Source: Candidatus Bathyarchaeota archaeon
GTDB lineage: Archaea > Thermoproteota > Bathyarchaeia > Bathyarchaeales > UBA233
Direction: 5' to 3'
Length of the DNA: 13,017 nt
Assembly (NCBI GenBank): GCA_003661945.1
Contig: QMXC01000008.1
Span: forward strand, 1-13,017
The translations under genes were made by a program, and so were the position numbers. Positions 6,837 through 13,017 of this stretch are shown here, in pieces (position 1 is the first letter of the stretch; each line of letters opens with the position of its first letter). The notes under the pieces are model-generated. The model was not told the origin of the DNA, searched no databases, and was given only the letters and a program-made list of their open reading frames with translations.

Positions 6837-7499
6837 CTAACCCTTGCTTATTTTTCTTTTAAGGTCTAGAATTACCTTTTCCAGCCTTATCTTTACTGGA
6901 ATTGGTTTTCCGTAGGCTTCTGTTTCGCGTTTTCTTATGGCTTCCATAATGTCGCCTACGTTGGGTTCAGCGTTGACCAAAGTGTAGGCATAGCCTATTT
7001 CCGGCGCGTAGTGAGCGTCTGTTCCCGCTAGCTGGGCGAGGTTGAAGCTTATAGCTATTTTTCGGTTTATATAAGCCGCAAATTTGAAGGGAAATGTGGA
7101 AGCGTTTATCACTTCGATTGCGTCGAACCGCGAGAGCATACGTTTTTCCAGCTGACCATGGTATATGGCGTTGGGGTGAGCTGCAACGGCGATTCCGTTC
7201 TGAGCGTGGATTAGTTCCAAGGTTTCTTGGACGCTTAAGCATGGTGGAATGGGTTTTTGAATGTTCAACGCGAGGATATGTCCGTTTCGGCTTGTTATTT
7301 CTACTCCGGGAATTATCAACAAGCCGTTTTTGCCAGAATATTTTTTGGCGATTTTTAATGCTCCGTCTATTCTGTCGTGGTCTGTAACTGCGACTCCGTC
7401 TAACCCGCATTTTTTTGCGTATTCTACGAGTTCTGACGGAGCGATGAAGGAGTCGTAGGAATAGTAGGTGTGCACGTGAAAGTCGATTTTGAGAGGCAA
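6837..7499 (-). CDS. PHP-domain metal-dependent phosphoesterase
   Basis: A 220-residue stand-alone PHP domain. The metal-binding residues are in place: HxH at H8 and H10, DHD at 40-42, E67, H74, H108, and the final GTDAH with D161 and H163. PHP proteins hydrolyse phosphoesters with a two- or three-metal centre; known activities include histidinol-phosphate phosphatase, 3',5'-nucleotide phosphatase and RNase-like functions. The substrate cannot be assigned. The start is TTG at 7499 with AAAGGGG just upstream. The gene begins 21 bases after the end of metG on the same strand, so the two probably share a transcript. Confidence 0.87.
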   Translation of the reverse strand: MPLKIDFHVHTYYSYDSFIAPSELVEYAKKCGLDGVAVTDHDRIDGALKIAKKYSGKNGLLIIPGVEITSRNGHILALNIQKPIPPCLSVQETLELIHAQNGIAVAAHPNAIYHGQLEKRMLSRFDAIEVINASTFPFKFAAYINRKIAISFNLAQLAGTDAHYAPEIGYAYTLVNAEPNVGDIMEAIRKRETEAYGKPIPVKIRLEKVILDLKRKISKG

Positions 7500-7520
7500 C
7501 TTTCCCCTTTTCCGCTCGGT

Positions 7521-9215
7521 TTATTGCGTGTTTCTCTCTTTTCGCCGCCTTATCTCTTCAAGCTTCGCTTCCAGTTCTTCTTCGTTTAACGTGATTTTGC
7601 TGAAGAGAGGTTTAGCCTCGTTTATTTTGTGGCCTGGAGGTAGCGGCTTCTCGGCTTCTTCCCATTTTTGTTTGTGTACGCTTCCAGGCAAGTTTAGAAG
7701 TTTCCATATTTTTTCGGCTGTGTACGGCATGAATGGGGCAGTGACTACCGCGAGGGCTTTTACCATCTGAACCGCCGCATACGTGGTGTTTGCTGCTTTC
7801 TGCACGTCTGTTTTAATCTGGTTCCAAGGTTCCCTTTCGTTTAAGAAGCGGTTTCCGAGACGGCTGATGTCCATGACCGTGTTCACGGCTGCTTGGATTT
7901 TACATTTTTCCATCAAGTTGTCTATTTGGCGGATTTTCTCTCTCGTTTTTTCTAGGATTTCCTCGTCGCTGTTTTCGAGCGCTGGTTTCGGCACCCTGTC
8001 TTCGAAGTTTCTGTTTACGAATGTTAAGGCTCGATGTACGAAGTTGCCGAAGCTGTCGTTTAGGTCAGCGTTCACTTTTTCTATGAAGTTTCTCCACGTG
8101 AAGTTTGTGTCTTTCGTTTCAGGTCTCGTCGCTAAAAGGTAGTAGCGCCAGTAATCCGCTGGGAAAAGCTCCAAGGCTTCGTCTATCCATATTCCGATTC
8201 TGCGGCTTTTGGAAAAGGCTTCCTCCCGGAACTGGAGGAATTCCGTTGTCGAAACGTTCCAAGGTAAATTGTAACCTTTATGCGTAGCTAAAAGCAAAGC
8301 TGGAAGAATTATTGTGTGGAAGGGAATATTGTCCTTCCCTATAAAGTAGAGGGTTTTGGCGTTTTTGTCGAACCAGTAGCTTTTCCAACCTTCCTCGTCG
8401 CCGTGTTTTCTGAAATACTCTATCGTCGCGGAGACATAGCCTAAAACCGCCTCGACCCACACATATATTGTTTTTCCTTCGGCTCCTGGGAACGGCGCTG
8501 GAATCCCCCACGATGTGTCCCGGGTTAAGGCTCGAGGTTTAAGTCCCTCCCTGATGAGGTTTAAGCTGAAGTTTCTCGCGTTATCTGGAAGCTGCTTGTT
8601 TTCTTCAATGTAGCGTAGAAGCTTGTCTGAAAACTTTGGAAGGTCGAAATACCAGTGTTTTGTTTTCTTGATTGTAGGCTTGTTTCCGCATATTACGCAG
8701 TAGGGGTCGATGAGTTTTGTCGGTTCGAGGAGTCTTCCGCAGGCGTCGCATTGGTCGCCTCGGGCTCCTTCGTGTCCGCAGTAGGGGCATTTCCCTTCGA
8801 CGAATCGGTCTGGTAGAAAGCGTTGGCAGTTTTCGCAGTAGGTCATCTCGGTTTCCCGGGTGAAAATGTAGCCGTTTTCGTAGATTTGCATCAGATGTTT
8901 TCGAACAAACTCCTTATGCGTTGGGCTTTCCGTCCGCGTATAGTTGTCGAACTGTATCGCCCACTTATCGAACAGCTCAGCTACCTTAGCATGGTTTTCG
9001 TCTGTCAACTGCTTAGGCGGAACATTACGTCGAACAGCCTCCACCTCTATGGGAGTCCCATGCTCATCAGAGCCCGTAACGTAAAGCACTTCTTCTCCCT
9101 TAAGCCGGTAATACCGCGCAACCACGTCAGCCGAGAGAACAGACCCTATCAAAGTCCCTAAATGCGGCATATAATTAATGTATGGCCAAGCAGAGGTTAC
9201 CAGTATTTTTCCGAG
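7521..9215 (-). CDS. metG: Methionyl-tRNA synthetase (start codon unclear)
   Basis: A class I synthetase that charges tRNA-Met. From the ATG at 9170 the frame gives 549 residues, but this would remove the conserved first strand. In frame upstream the sequence reads KILVTSAWPYINYMPHLG, the normal N terminus with the HIGH-type motif (PHLG). I therefore extend the gene to about 9215. No ATG, GTG or TTG lies between the in-frame TGA upstream and 9170. GGGAGGTG (9223-9230) is seven bases before a CTC codon at 9215; ATA (9206) and CTG (9203) are other options. Four CxxC zinc knuckles are seen (C112/C115, C128/C131, C141/C144, C158/C161 from 9170), and FSKSR (319-323) is the KMSKS loop. The anticodon-binding helical domain follows. 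There is no C-terminal EMAP-type tRNA-binding domain. Confidence 0.93.
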   Translation of the reverse strand, partial: LGKILVTSAWPYINYMPHLGTLIGSVLSADVVARYYRLKGEEVLYVTGSDEHGTPIEVEAVRRNVPPKQLTDENHAKVAELFDKWAIQFDNYTRTESPTHKEFVRKHLMQIYENGYIFTRETEMTYCENCQRFLPDRFVEGKCPYCGHEGARGDQCDACGRLLEPTKLIDPYCVICGNKPTIKKTKHWYFDLPKFSDKLLRYIEENKQLPDNARNFSLNLIREGLKPRALTRDTSWGIPAPFPGAEGKTIYVWVEAVLGYVSATIEYFRKHGDEEGWKSYWFDKNAKTLYFIGKDNIPFHTIILPALLLATHKGYNLPWNVSTTEFLQFREEAFSKSRRIGIWIDEALELFPADYWRYYLLATRPETKDTNFTWRNFIEKVNADLNDSFGNFVHRALTFVNRNFEDRVPKPALENSDEEILEKTREKIRQIDNLMEKCKIQAAVNTVMDISRLGNRFLNEREPWNQIKTDVQKAANTTYAAVQMVKALAVVTAPFMPYTAEKIWKLLNLPGSVHKQKWEEAEKPLPPGHKINEAKPLFSKITLNEEELEAKLEEIRRRKERNTQ

Positions 9216-9222
9216 CGCTTTG

Positions 9223-9230
9223 CACCTCCC
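9223..9230 (-). promoter_or_regulatory. Strong ribosome binding site of metG
   Basis: GGGAGGTG on the minus strand closely matches the anti-Shine-Dalgarno sequence. It lies seven bases before the in-frame CTC at 9215 and 52 bases before the first ATG at 9170, so initiation is expected near 9215-9203, not at 9170. Confidence 0.6.
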
Positions 9231-9268
9231 AGATACAATTCAATGCATTAGTTAATGAACATTTCTAC

Positions 9269-9277
9269 TTAAATAAA
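9269..9277 (-). promoter_or_regulatory. Probable TATA box of metG
   Basis: On the minus strand TTATTTAAG lies about 40 bases before the ribosome binding site. Transcription would start near 9244-9250, between the upstream membrane-protein gene and metG. Confidence 0.4.
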
Positions 9278-9297
9278 ACCGGGCGTTCAGCAAGGCT

Positions 9298-9903
9298 TCA
9301 TTCTTCTTTTTCCCAGACTATTTGGGGGCGACGCACAGAGAGAAAGATCGTTGAAGCAATTATGACCGTGCAAACTATAGTTAGTATCGCTTGAATCGTT
9401 AAAAGAGTCTCAATTTTGTCCAAGCCTTTTATTTGAGTGTACTGCGGGTTAGCCGCAACGTTCACCGGAATTTCGTAGTACTGGTTTAGCGCCTCTGGAT
9501 ACTGAAACGGAGTTTTATCCACGTAGATTTTAACCTTGATTGCGCCTGAGACAGCTCTTCCATCACTCGGAACAGCAAAGTTGTCATGGCCGAAATACGG
9601 GTTTTCACCTCGAATCTTTATCATGAAATTCGGTTCCTTCGTGCTGTTTCCTTCCCACCCGTTCTGTGTGAAGGAAAACCACGGGTAGTAAATTTCTATC
9701 CTTTCGATTTTCAAGTCCACGTCAGTTCGGTCATTTCTAACCACGAGAAACAATGTGCCCTTTTCGCCAGGTGAATAGTAAGGCTTGTCGGTCCAAGCGT
9801 AGAAGTTAACCCTCTGCTCTACTTGAGCGTTAGATAGGGAAGACTGAAACAGGCAGAGAACAGCAAACATGAGGAAAGCCGCGACGATTTTACGTCTGTC
9901 CAT
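9298..9903 (-). CDS. Secreted single-pass membrane protein, function unknown
   Basis: A 201-residue protein. The start at ATG 9903 is supported by AGGTG six bases upstream; a GTG at 9912 would add three residues. It begins with a signal peptide (basic MDRRK, hydrophobic core to about residue 22, likely cut near AQ-V at about 26). A predicted beta-rich ectodomain follows, opening with TDKPYYSPGEKGTL, a pattern common in archaeal and bacterial surface domains of immunoglobulin or macroglobulin type. A transmembrane helix spans about 167-190, then a short cytoplasmic tail with RR. One N-glycosylation sequon (NST) lies in the ectodomain. This is type I topology, with most of the protein outside the cell. 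I do not recognise a named family. Confidence 0.75.
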   Translation of the reverse strand: MDRRKIVAAFLMFAVLCLFQSSLSNAQVEQRVNFYAWTDKPYYSPGEKGTLFLVVRNDRTDVDLKIERIEIYYPWFSFTQNGWEGNSTKEPNFMIKIRGENPYFGHDNFAVPSDGRAVSGAIKVKIYVDKTPFQYPEALNQYYEIPVNVAANPQYTQIKGLDKIETLLTIQAILTIVCTVIIASTIFLSVRRPQIVWEKEE

Positions 9904-9943
9904 GAGACACACCTAAGCCTACGTAACATTGTAAAAGCACGTG

Positions 9944-9955
9944 AGTTAATAAAAC
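9944..9955 (-). promoter_or_regulatory. Possible TATA box of the secreted-protein gene
   Basis: Within the gap after trm1, the minus strand holds an AT-rich element near these positions (TTTTATTAAC). It lies about 45 bases before the ATG at 9903 and would give a short leader carrying AGGTG. Confidence 0.35.
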
Positions 9956-9975
9956 TTGTTCAGAAAGCCTTCGAA

Positions 9976-11217
9976 CTAAAGGTTCTTCAAAGTTTCTACC
10001 ACTGTTTTCGCCGAAGCATCAGACTTTACCCCTCTCGGATTAAAATGAGTTTTTCCAGCATTGAAGCCTCTGCTTTTCAAAGCAGCCACAATTCTTTGGA
10101 TTGGAGGAATCTGGGCCTTCAGTTTGCCGCACATCTTGTCAATAACATAATAAGTAGGCGGCAACTCAGCTTCTTCCCGGATTGTTGAAAGAAGCTTCAT
10201 GATGCGTCTGTGCTGTTTAAACCTTCTCTCAGATGCTTCCGTAATCATCAATTCGCAAAATTGCTTGTCAATCAGCTTACCGGTCCATAATGGTCCAGCG
10301 GTTTCTACCGATCCGCCGCACTCGGGACATCTGTTTGGAATCGCTGCTTGGGGAAACCCGTTTACCGTTTCTCTGTGGAAACAGTTGAAACAGTGGACGA
10401 TGTAACCTAGGTTTCGCAGGGTTTCGTCGGCTTTTCTTGCGCCATATTGCGAGACGGCGTAAACTCGGATATAGTGGTCTGTTGAGTGGGCGAAGACCAT
10501 TTTGACCCCAACATCGTGTTTCGCGGCTGCCCTAGCGAGGGATGCAGCTAAAATTCGGACGGCTAACTCGTGGCAGTATTCGGTGCGTAGGGGTCTCGCC
10601 CCATATTTTCTTATACAAGCTTTCGGATGAACCCCGCATAAAGGCGCCAAATCTGTCGCTGTGAGCGCTATCATTCCTCCGTTGCGGAGAGCGCGGACAG
10701 CGGAGTCCATGTAGGGAGCGGGTGAGCCAAAAGGGTCTAAATCGATAAAGCTGAATCTTTTTCTCGGTGCTGCGTGCGTGCTTAAAATGAGGTTGGCATC
10801 ATCGTTTTCGACGACAACACGTTTGGACACGCGGTTGAGTTTCACGTTGAAATTTGCGAGCTTTGCGGCTTTTGGGTTAAGGTCGTTTAACAAGACTTTC
10901 TTTACGCTGTCAACTTCCTTTGCGAACCGTATTCCCCGAAGCCCGCATCCAGCTAGGGGCTCGCAGACGTAGATTTCTTCGCCGAGCCTTTTCTGGTAGG
11001 CTTGAAGAGCTAAGACGGCTATGTCGCGGTTCAGCTCCATTGCAGGGTTATAAAACACTGGAGCTTTAGACGGAGCGTAGTCAGAAGGCAAAGCAACAAA
11101 GGCTTCAAGCTTCGGAACAGCGATTTCTACTCTTCCTTCGCGTATAAGCTCGGTTGGAAACCCAAAATCTTCCATGTTTTCGCTGCTCATGAGAGGAACC
11201 CGCGGGGGAACAACCAT
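9976..11217 (-). CDS. trm1: tRNA (guanine-26-N2)-dimethyltransferase Trm1
   Basis: A 413-residue SAM-dependent methyltransferase that makes m2G and m2,2G at position 26 of tRNAs. It has the family N terminus (EGRVEIAVPK), SAM motif I (EPLAGCGLRG, 86-95), an acidic ribose-binding loop (NDLNP, 111-115), and the catalytic motif DLDPFGSP (159-166). A C-terminal domain follows with a zinc site at C276, C279, C297 and C300. Length and order are normal. Start candidates are the ATGs at 11217, 11190 and 11175. A TATA-like TTTAAAAT near 11245-11252 would place transcription at about 11220, fitting a leaderless ATG at 11217. Both tRNAs in this window carry G26. The gene is divergent from the THEP1 gene, and the two promoters share about 60 bases. 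Confidence 0.95.
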   Translation of the reverse strand: MVVPPRVPLMSSENMEDFGFPTELIREGRVEIAVPKLEAFVALPSDYAPSKAPVFYNPAMELNRDIAVLALQAYQKRLGEEIYVCEPLAGCGLRGIRFAKEVDSVKKVLLNDLNPKAAKLANFNVKLNRVSKRVVVENDDANLILSTHAAPRKRFSFIDLDPFGSPAPYMDSAVRALRNGGMIALTATDLAPLCGVHPKACIRKYGARPLRTEYCHELAVRILAASLARAAAKHDVGVKMVFAHSTDHYIRVYAVSQYGARKADETLRNLGYIVHCFNCFHRETVNGFPQAAIPNRCPECGGSVETAGPLWTGKLIDKQFCELMITEASERRFKQHRRIMKLLSTIREEAELPPTYYVIDKMCGKLKAQIPPIQRIVAALKSRGFNAGKTHFNPRGVKSDASAKTVVETLKNL

Positions 11218-11240
11218 ACACGAGGCGTATGCATTGCAAA

Positions 11241-11264
11241 ACTATTTTAAATCATGTATTAAAC
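11241..11264. promoter_or_regulatory. Divergent promoter region, trm1 and THEP1 genes
   Basis: The 67-base gap between trm1 and the NTPase gene is AT-rich. It holds TTTTAAAT (11245-11252), usable on either strand, and TGTATTAAAC (11255-11264). The second lies 21-30 bases before the TTG at 11285, as expected for a leaderless transcript; no ribosome binding site is seen there. Confidence 0.4.
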
Positions 11265-11284
11265 TTTCTTCCCTTTGAAAAGAG

Positions 11285-11827
11285 TTGAAACGCTTAATCT
11301 TCTTAACCGGGCATCCCGGAGTTGGAAAAACCACCGTGCTGCTTCGAGCGGTGGAGGAGCTGAAAAAACAAGGCTATATCCCCGGAGGGATGATAAGCAG
11401 GGAAAAGAGGGAGAAAGGAAAACGCGTAGGTTTCCAGATAGTGAACGTCAAAAATGGGGCGACGGGTTGGCTGGCACATGTAAGCCAGCCTTCCGGACCA
11501 AGGGTGGGGAAATACAGGGTTAACCTCAGAGACCTAGAGGAAGTTGGAGCTGGCTCCATAGCTGAAGCCGTGGAAAACGCGGATTTTATAGTGATAGATG
11601 AAATAGGACCTATGGAACTGCATTCACCGAGCTTTATGGAAGCAGTTTTCAAAGCGTTGGAAAGCGGAAAACCCGTAATTGGAACCATACATTGGAAGGC
11701 GAGAGGAAGGCTCATTCAAGCTGTTCGGGAAAACGCTGAAGCAGAAATTATCGAGGTAAATGAACGGAATCGAGAGCGGCTACACGAGGTTGTAGTGGAG
11801 AAGGCTTTGAAAGTTTTGAAAGCTTAA
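11285..11827 (+). CDS. Nucleoside-triphosphatase, THEP1 family
   Basis: A 180-residue P-loop NTPase of the THEP1 (nucleotide kinase-related) family. Walker A is GHPGVGKTT (residues 9-17, K15). Walker B is FIVIDEIGPMEL with D105 and E106, and the family-typical IGTIHWKAR follows. Characterised members hydrolyse ATP, GTP and other NTPs slowly in vitro; the biological role is not settled. Length is normal for the family. The start is a TTG at 11285, directly before the first strand (KRLIFLTG), with no ribosome binding site and a TATA-like element at leaderless spacing. It is followed 18 bases later by rnhB on the same strand, so the two may share a transcript. Confidence 0.92.
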   Translation: MKRLIFLTGHPGVGKTTVLLRAVEELKKQGYIPGGMISREKREKGKRVGFQIVNVKNGATGWLAHVSQPSGPRVGKYRVNLRDLEEVGAGSIAEAVENADFIVIDEIGPMELHSPSFMEAVFKALESGKPVIGTIHWKARGRLIQAVRENAEAEIIEVNERNRERLHEVVVEKALKVLKA

Positions 11828-11845
11828 ATTTGTGCATAACTCACT

Positions 11846-12532
11846 ATGCGTTGGAGAAGACGGTTTTCGATGTTGGTTGCGGGAGTAGACGACGCTGGAA
11901 GAGGAGCCGTAATCGGTCCGCTGGTGATAGCGGGCGTCTTATTCGAGGAGAAACGTTTACAAGAGCTTGTGAGGCTAGGGGTTAGGGATTCGAAGCTTCT
12001 TTCGCCGAGCCGGAGAGCTAGGCTAGCTGAAGAAATAAAGCGTATGGCTTTAAAATACTGCGTTGTTAAGCTTTCTCCACGGGAAATCGATGGAGTCGTT
12101 ATGTCTAACCGTAAGCTGCATAAGCTGAACCGGCTGGAAGCCCGTGCAATGGCGAGGGTAATTGGAGAGCTTAAGCCCGACGTAGCCTACGTGGACGCCT
12201 CTGACGTTTTGGCTGAACGCTTCAAACAACACATTCTTGAATGTCTATCCTTCCCGGTTCACATTGTTTCCGAACATAAAGCTGACAAAACCTATCCAAT
12301 CGTCTCAGCCGCATCCATAATCGCAAAGGCAGAAAGAGATAAAGAAATAGAAAAGCTCAAGGAAAAACACGGAGACGTCGGATGCGGATACCCCACTGAC
12401 CCAAAAACCATACAGTTTCTGAAGGAATGCTTAGAAAAAACAGGAGAATATCCAGATTTTGTTCGGAAATCTTGGAAGCCAGCTAAAAAGCTTAAAGAAG
12501 AAGCTCGGGCTCGTCAGCTTAAGCTTGGCTAG
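11846..12532 (+). CDS. rnhB: Ribonuclease HII
   Basis: Cleaves RNA in RNA-DNA hybrids and at single ribonucleotides in DNA, acting in primer removal and ribonucleotide repair. The frame gives 228 residues from ATG 11846; ATG 11870 (MLVAGVDDAGRG) matches the usual family start and may be the true one. Conserved parts are AGVDDAGRG (12-20), RDSK (47-50), YVDASD (115-120), HKAD (134-137), SAASIIAK and GYPTDP. Catalytic acids by alignment from memory are D15, D16, D117 and D137. The second is normally Glu (DEAGRG), so this protein has a conservative Asp in its place. The stop overlaps that of the convergent regulator gene. Confidence 0.95.
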   Translation: MRWRRRFSMLVAGVDDAGRGAVIGPLVIAGVLFEEKRLQELVRLGVRDSKLLSPSRRARLAEEIKRMALKYCVVKLSPREIDGVVMSNRKLHKLNRLEARAMARVIGELKPDVAYVDASDVLAERFKQHILECLSFPVHIVSEHKADKTYPIVSAASIIAKAERDKEIEKLKEKHGDVGCGYPTDPKTIQFLKECLEKTGEYPDFVRKSWKPAKKLKEEARARQLKLG

Positions 12533-13017
12533 ATTCTGGCGATAACTTCTTCTATGTTGTCTAGTCTCAGAAACTCCCCCTCATGAAACATGGGCACAGC
12601 GCTGTTTTCGGCCAGAACGGTTTTGTCATCTGTTATAAGCATCGGCTGAGCGTCAACTATCCTGCTAATGCTCACCATTTCCTCAACGCGCTTAGAAAGA
12701 TTTGTTTCACGTCTCGAGGCGATTCCTCCTAGAACTGTGAGCCTCTCTTTCGAGAGCTCGGCTACGAAGTCGAAGGGCGCCTTTCTAACATGTAGAATCT
12801 CGAAGTTGTGCTGGGTAAACTTTTGGAATAGAGCCCTAAGCAGAGGGTTTTTGATTATTGCTTCCCTAGCCGAAGTAAGAAAGCTTATTCTTTTCCGCTG
12901 CCCTTGTTTTTCTTCGAAAATGTTTATTGGTTTAACCACGGGTACGCCTAAAATCCACGCAAGGTTGTAGGCTACGGAGACAGAAGCCTTAGCCATGCCA
13001 TTTTCGTATCCGTAGAG
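12529..13017 (-). CDS. Archaeal HTH-type transcription regulator, C-terminal part (cut by window edge)
   Basis: The frame is open to the right edge and reads LYGYENGMAKASVSVAYNLA there, so the ATG at 12996 is internal and the gene starts outside the window. This stretch matches the recognition-helix part of a Cro/C1-type HTH followed by VPVVKPINIF. That is the pattern of the archaeal putative HTH-type regulatory protein family, in which an N-terminal nuclease-like domain comes first, then the HTH, then a C-terminal domain of about 130 residues. About 162 residues of roughly 320 are present. The C-terminal part has the expected features, such as ISRIVDAQPMLITDDK. DNA targets are unknown. Its stop shares the palindrome CTAG (12529-12532) with the end of rnhB. 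Confidence 0.82.
   Translation of the reverse strand, partial: LYGYENGMAKASVSVAYNLAWILGVPVVKPINIFEEKQGQRKRISFLTSAREAIIKNPLLRALFQKFTQHNFEILHVRKAPFDFVAELSKERLTVLGGIASRRETNLSKRVEEMVSISRIVDAQPMLITDDKTVLAENSAVPMFHEGEFLRLDNIEEVIARI

Noticed and set aside
6967..7410. 147-residue minus-strand frame inside the PHP gene
   Set aside because: It is a basic, low-quality translation in another frame of a gene whose own frame has a complete metal-binding motif set.
7783..8142. Plus-strand frames opposite metG
   Set aside because: They are antisense shadows rich in Phe, Ser and Leu, with no domain or ribosome site.

Overview
The window looks like chromosomal DNA from an archaeon. The supporting signs are archaeal-type TATA boxes about 25 bases before starts, several leaderless or short-leader genes, frequent TTG starts with strong GGAGG-type ribosome binding sites, and a set of archaeal family proteins: an archaeal MiaB-like e-MtaB enzyme, Trm1, a THEP1-type NTPase, an archaeal-type methionyl-tRNA synthetase, RNase HII and an archaeal HTH regulator. 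FtsZ with a small ribbon-helix-helix partner, and a moderate GC content, fit a mesophilic or moderately thermophilic lineage. A Bathyarchaeia-like member of the TACK group is my guess, but it is not proven by anything here.

Layout. A tRNA-Ala(GGC) gene lies on the minus strand near the left edge (86-163). Diverging from it is a plus-strand pair whose stop and start overlap: a B12-binding radical SAM enzyme and a polytopic membrane protein with a His/Cys-rich motif (282-2488). A minus-strand zinc-ribbon membrane protein converges on this pair. Next come tRNA-Val(GAC) (2997-3073) and, only nine bases further on, a CPBP-family intramembrane protease. The protease gene overlaps tail to tail with a minus-strand MiaB/e-MtaB-type tRNA methylthiotransferase. 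From a divergent intergenic region carrying a perfect 14-base palindrome, a small RHH regulator gene and ftsZ run to the right as an overlapping operon (5565-6831).

The minus strand from 11217 back to 6837 holds trm1, a secreted single-pass membrane protein, metG and a PHP-domain phosphoesterase. Divergent from trm1 are a THEP1-like NTPase and rnhB. The window ends with the 3' part of an archaeal HTH transcription regulator on the minus strand; its stop codon overlaps the rnhB stop in a CTAG.

Functionally this is mostly core-information DNA: two tRNAs, two tRNA-modifying enzymes, a tRNA synthetase, RNase HII and the cell-division tubulin with its probable regulator. I see no mobile element, CRISPR array, toxin-antitoxin pair or defence cassette, and no wholly new system. 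The points most worth a second look are the RHH-ftsZ operon with its palindrome, a metG reading frame with no ordinary start codon, an RNase HII whose second catalytic acid is Asp instead of Glu, and the coupled radical SAM/membrane-protein pair.
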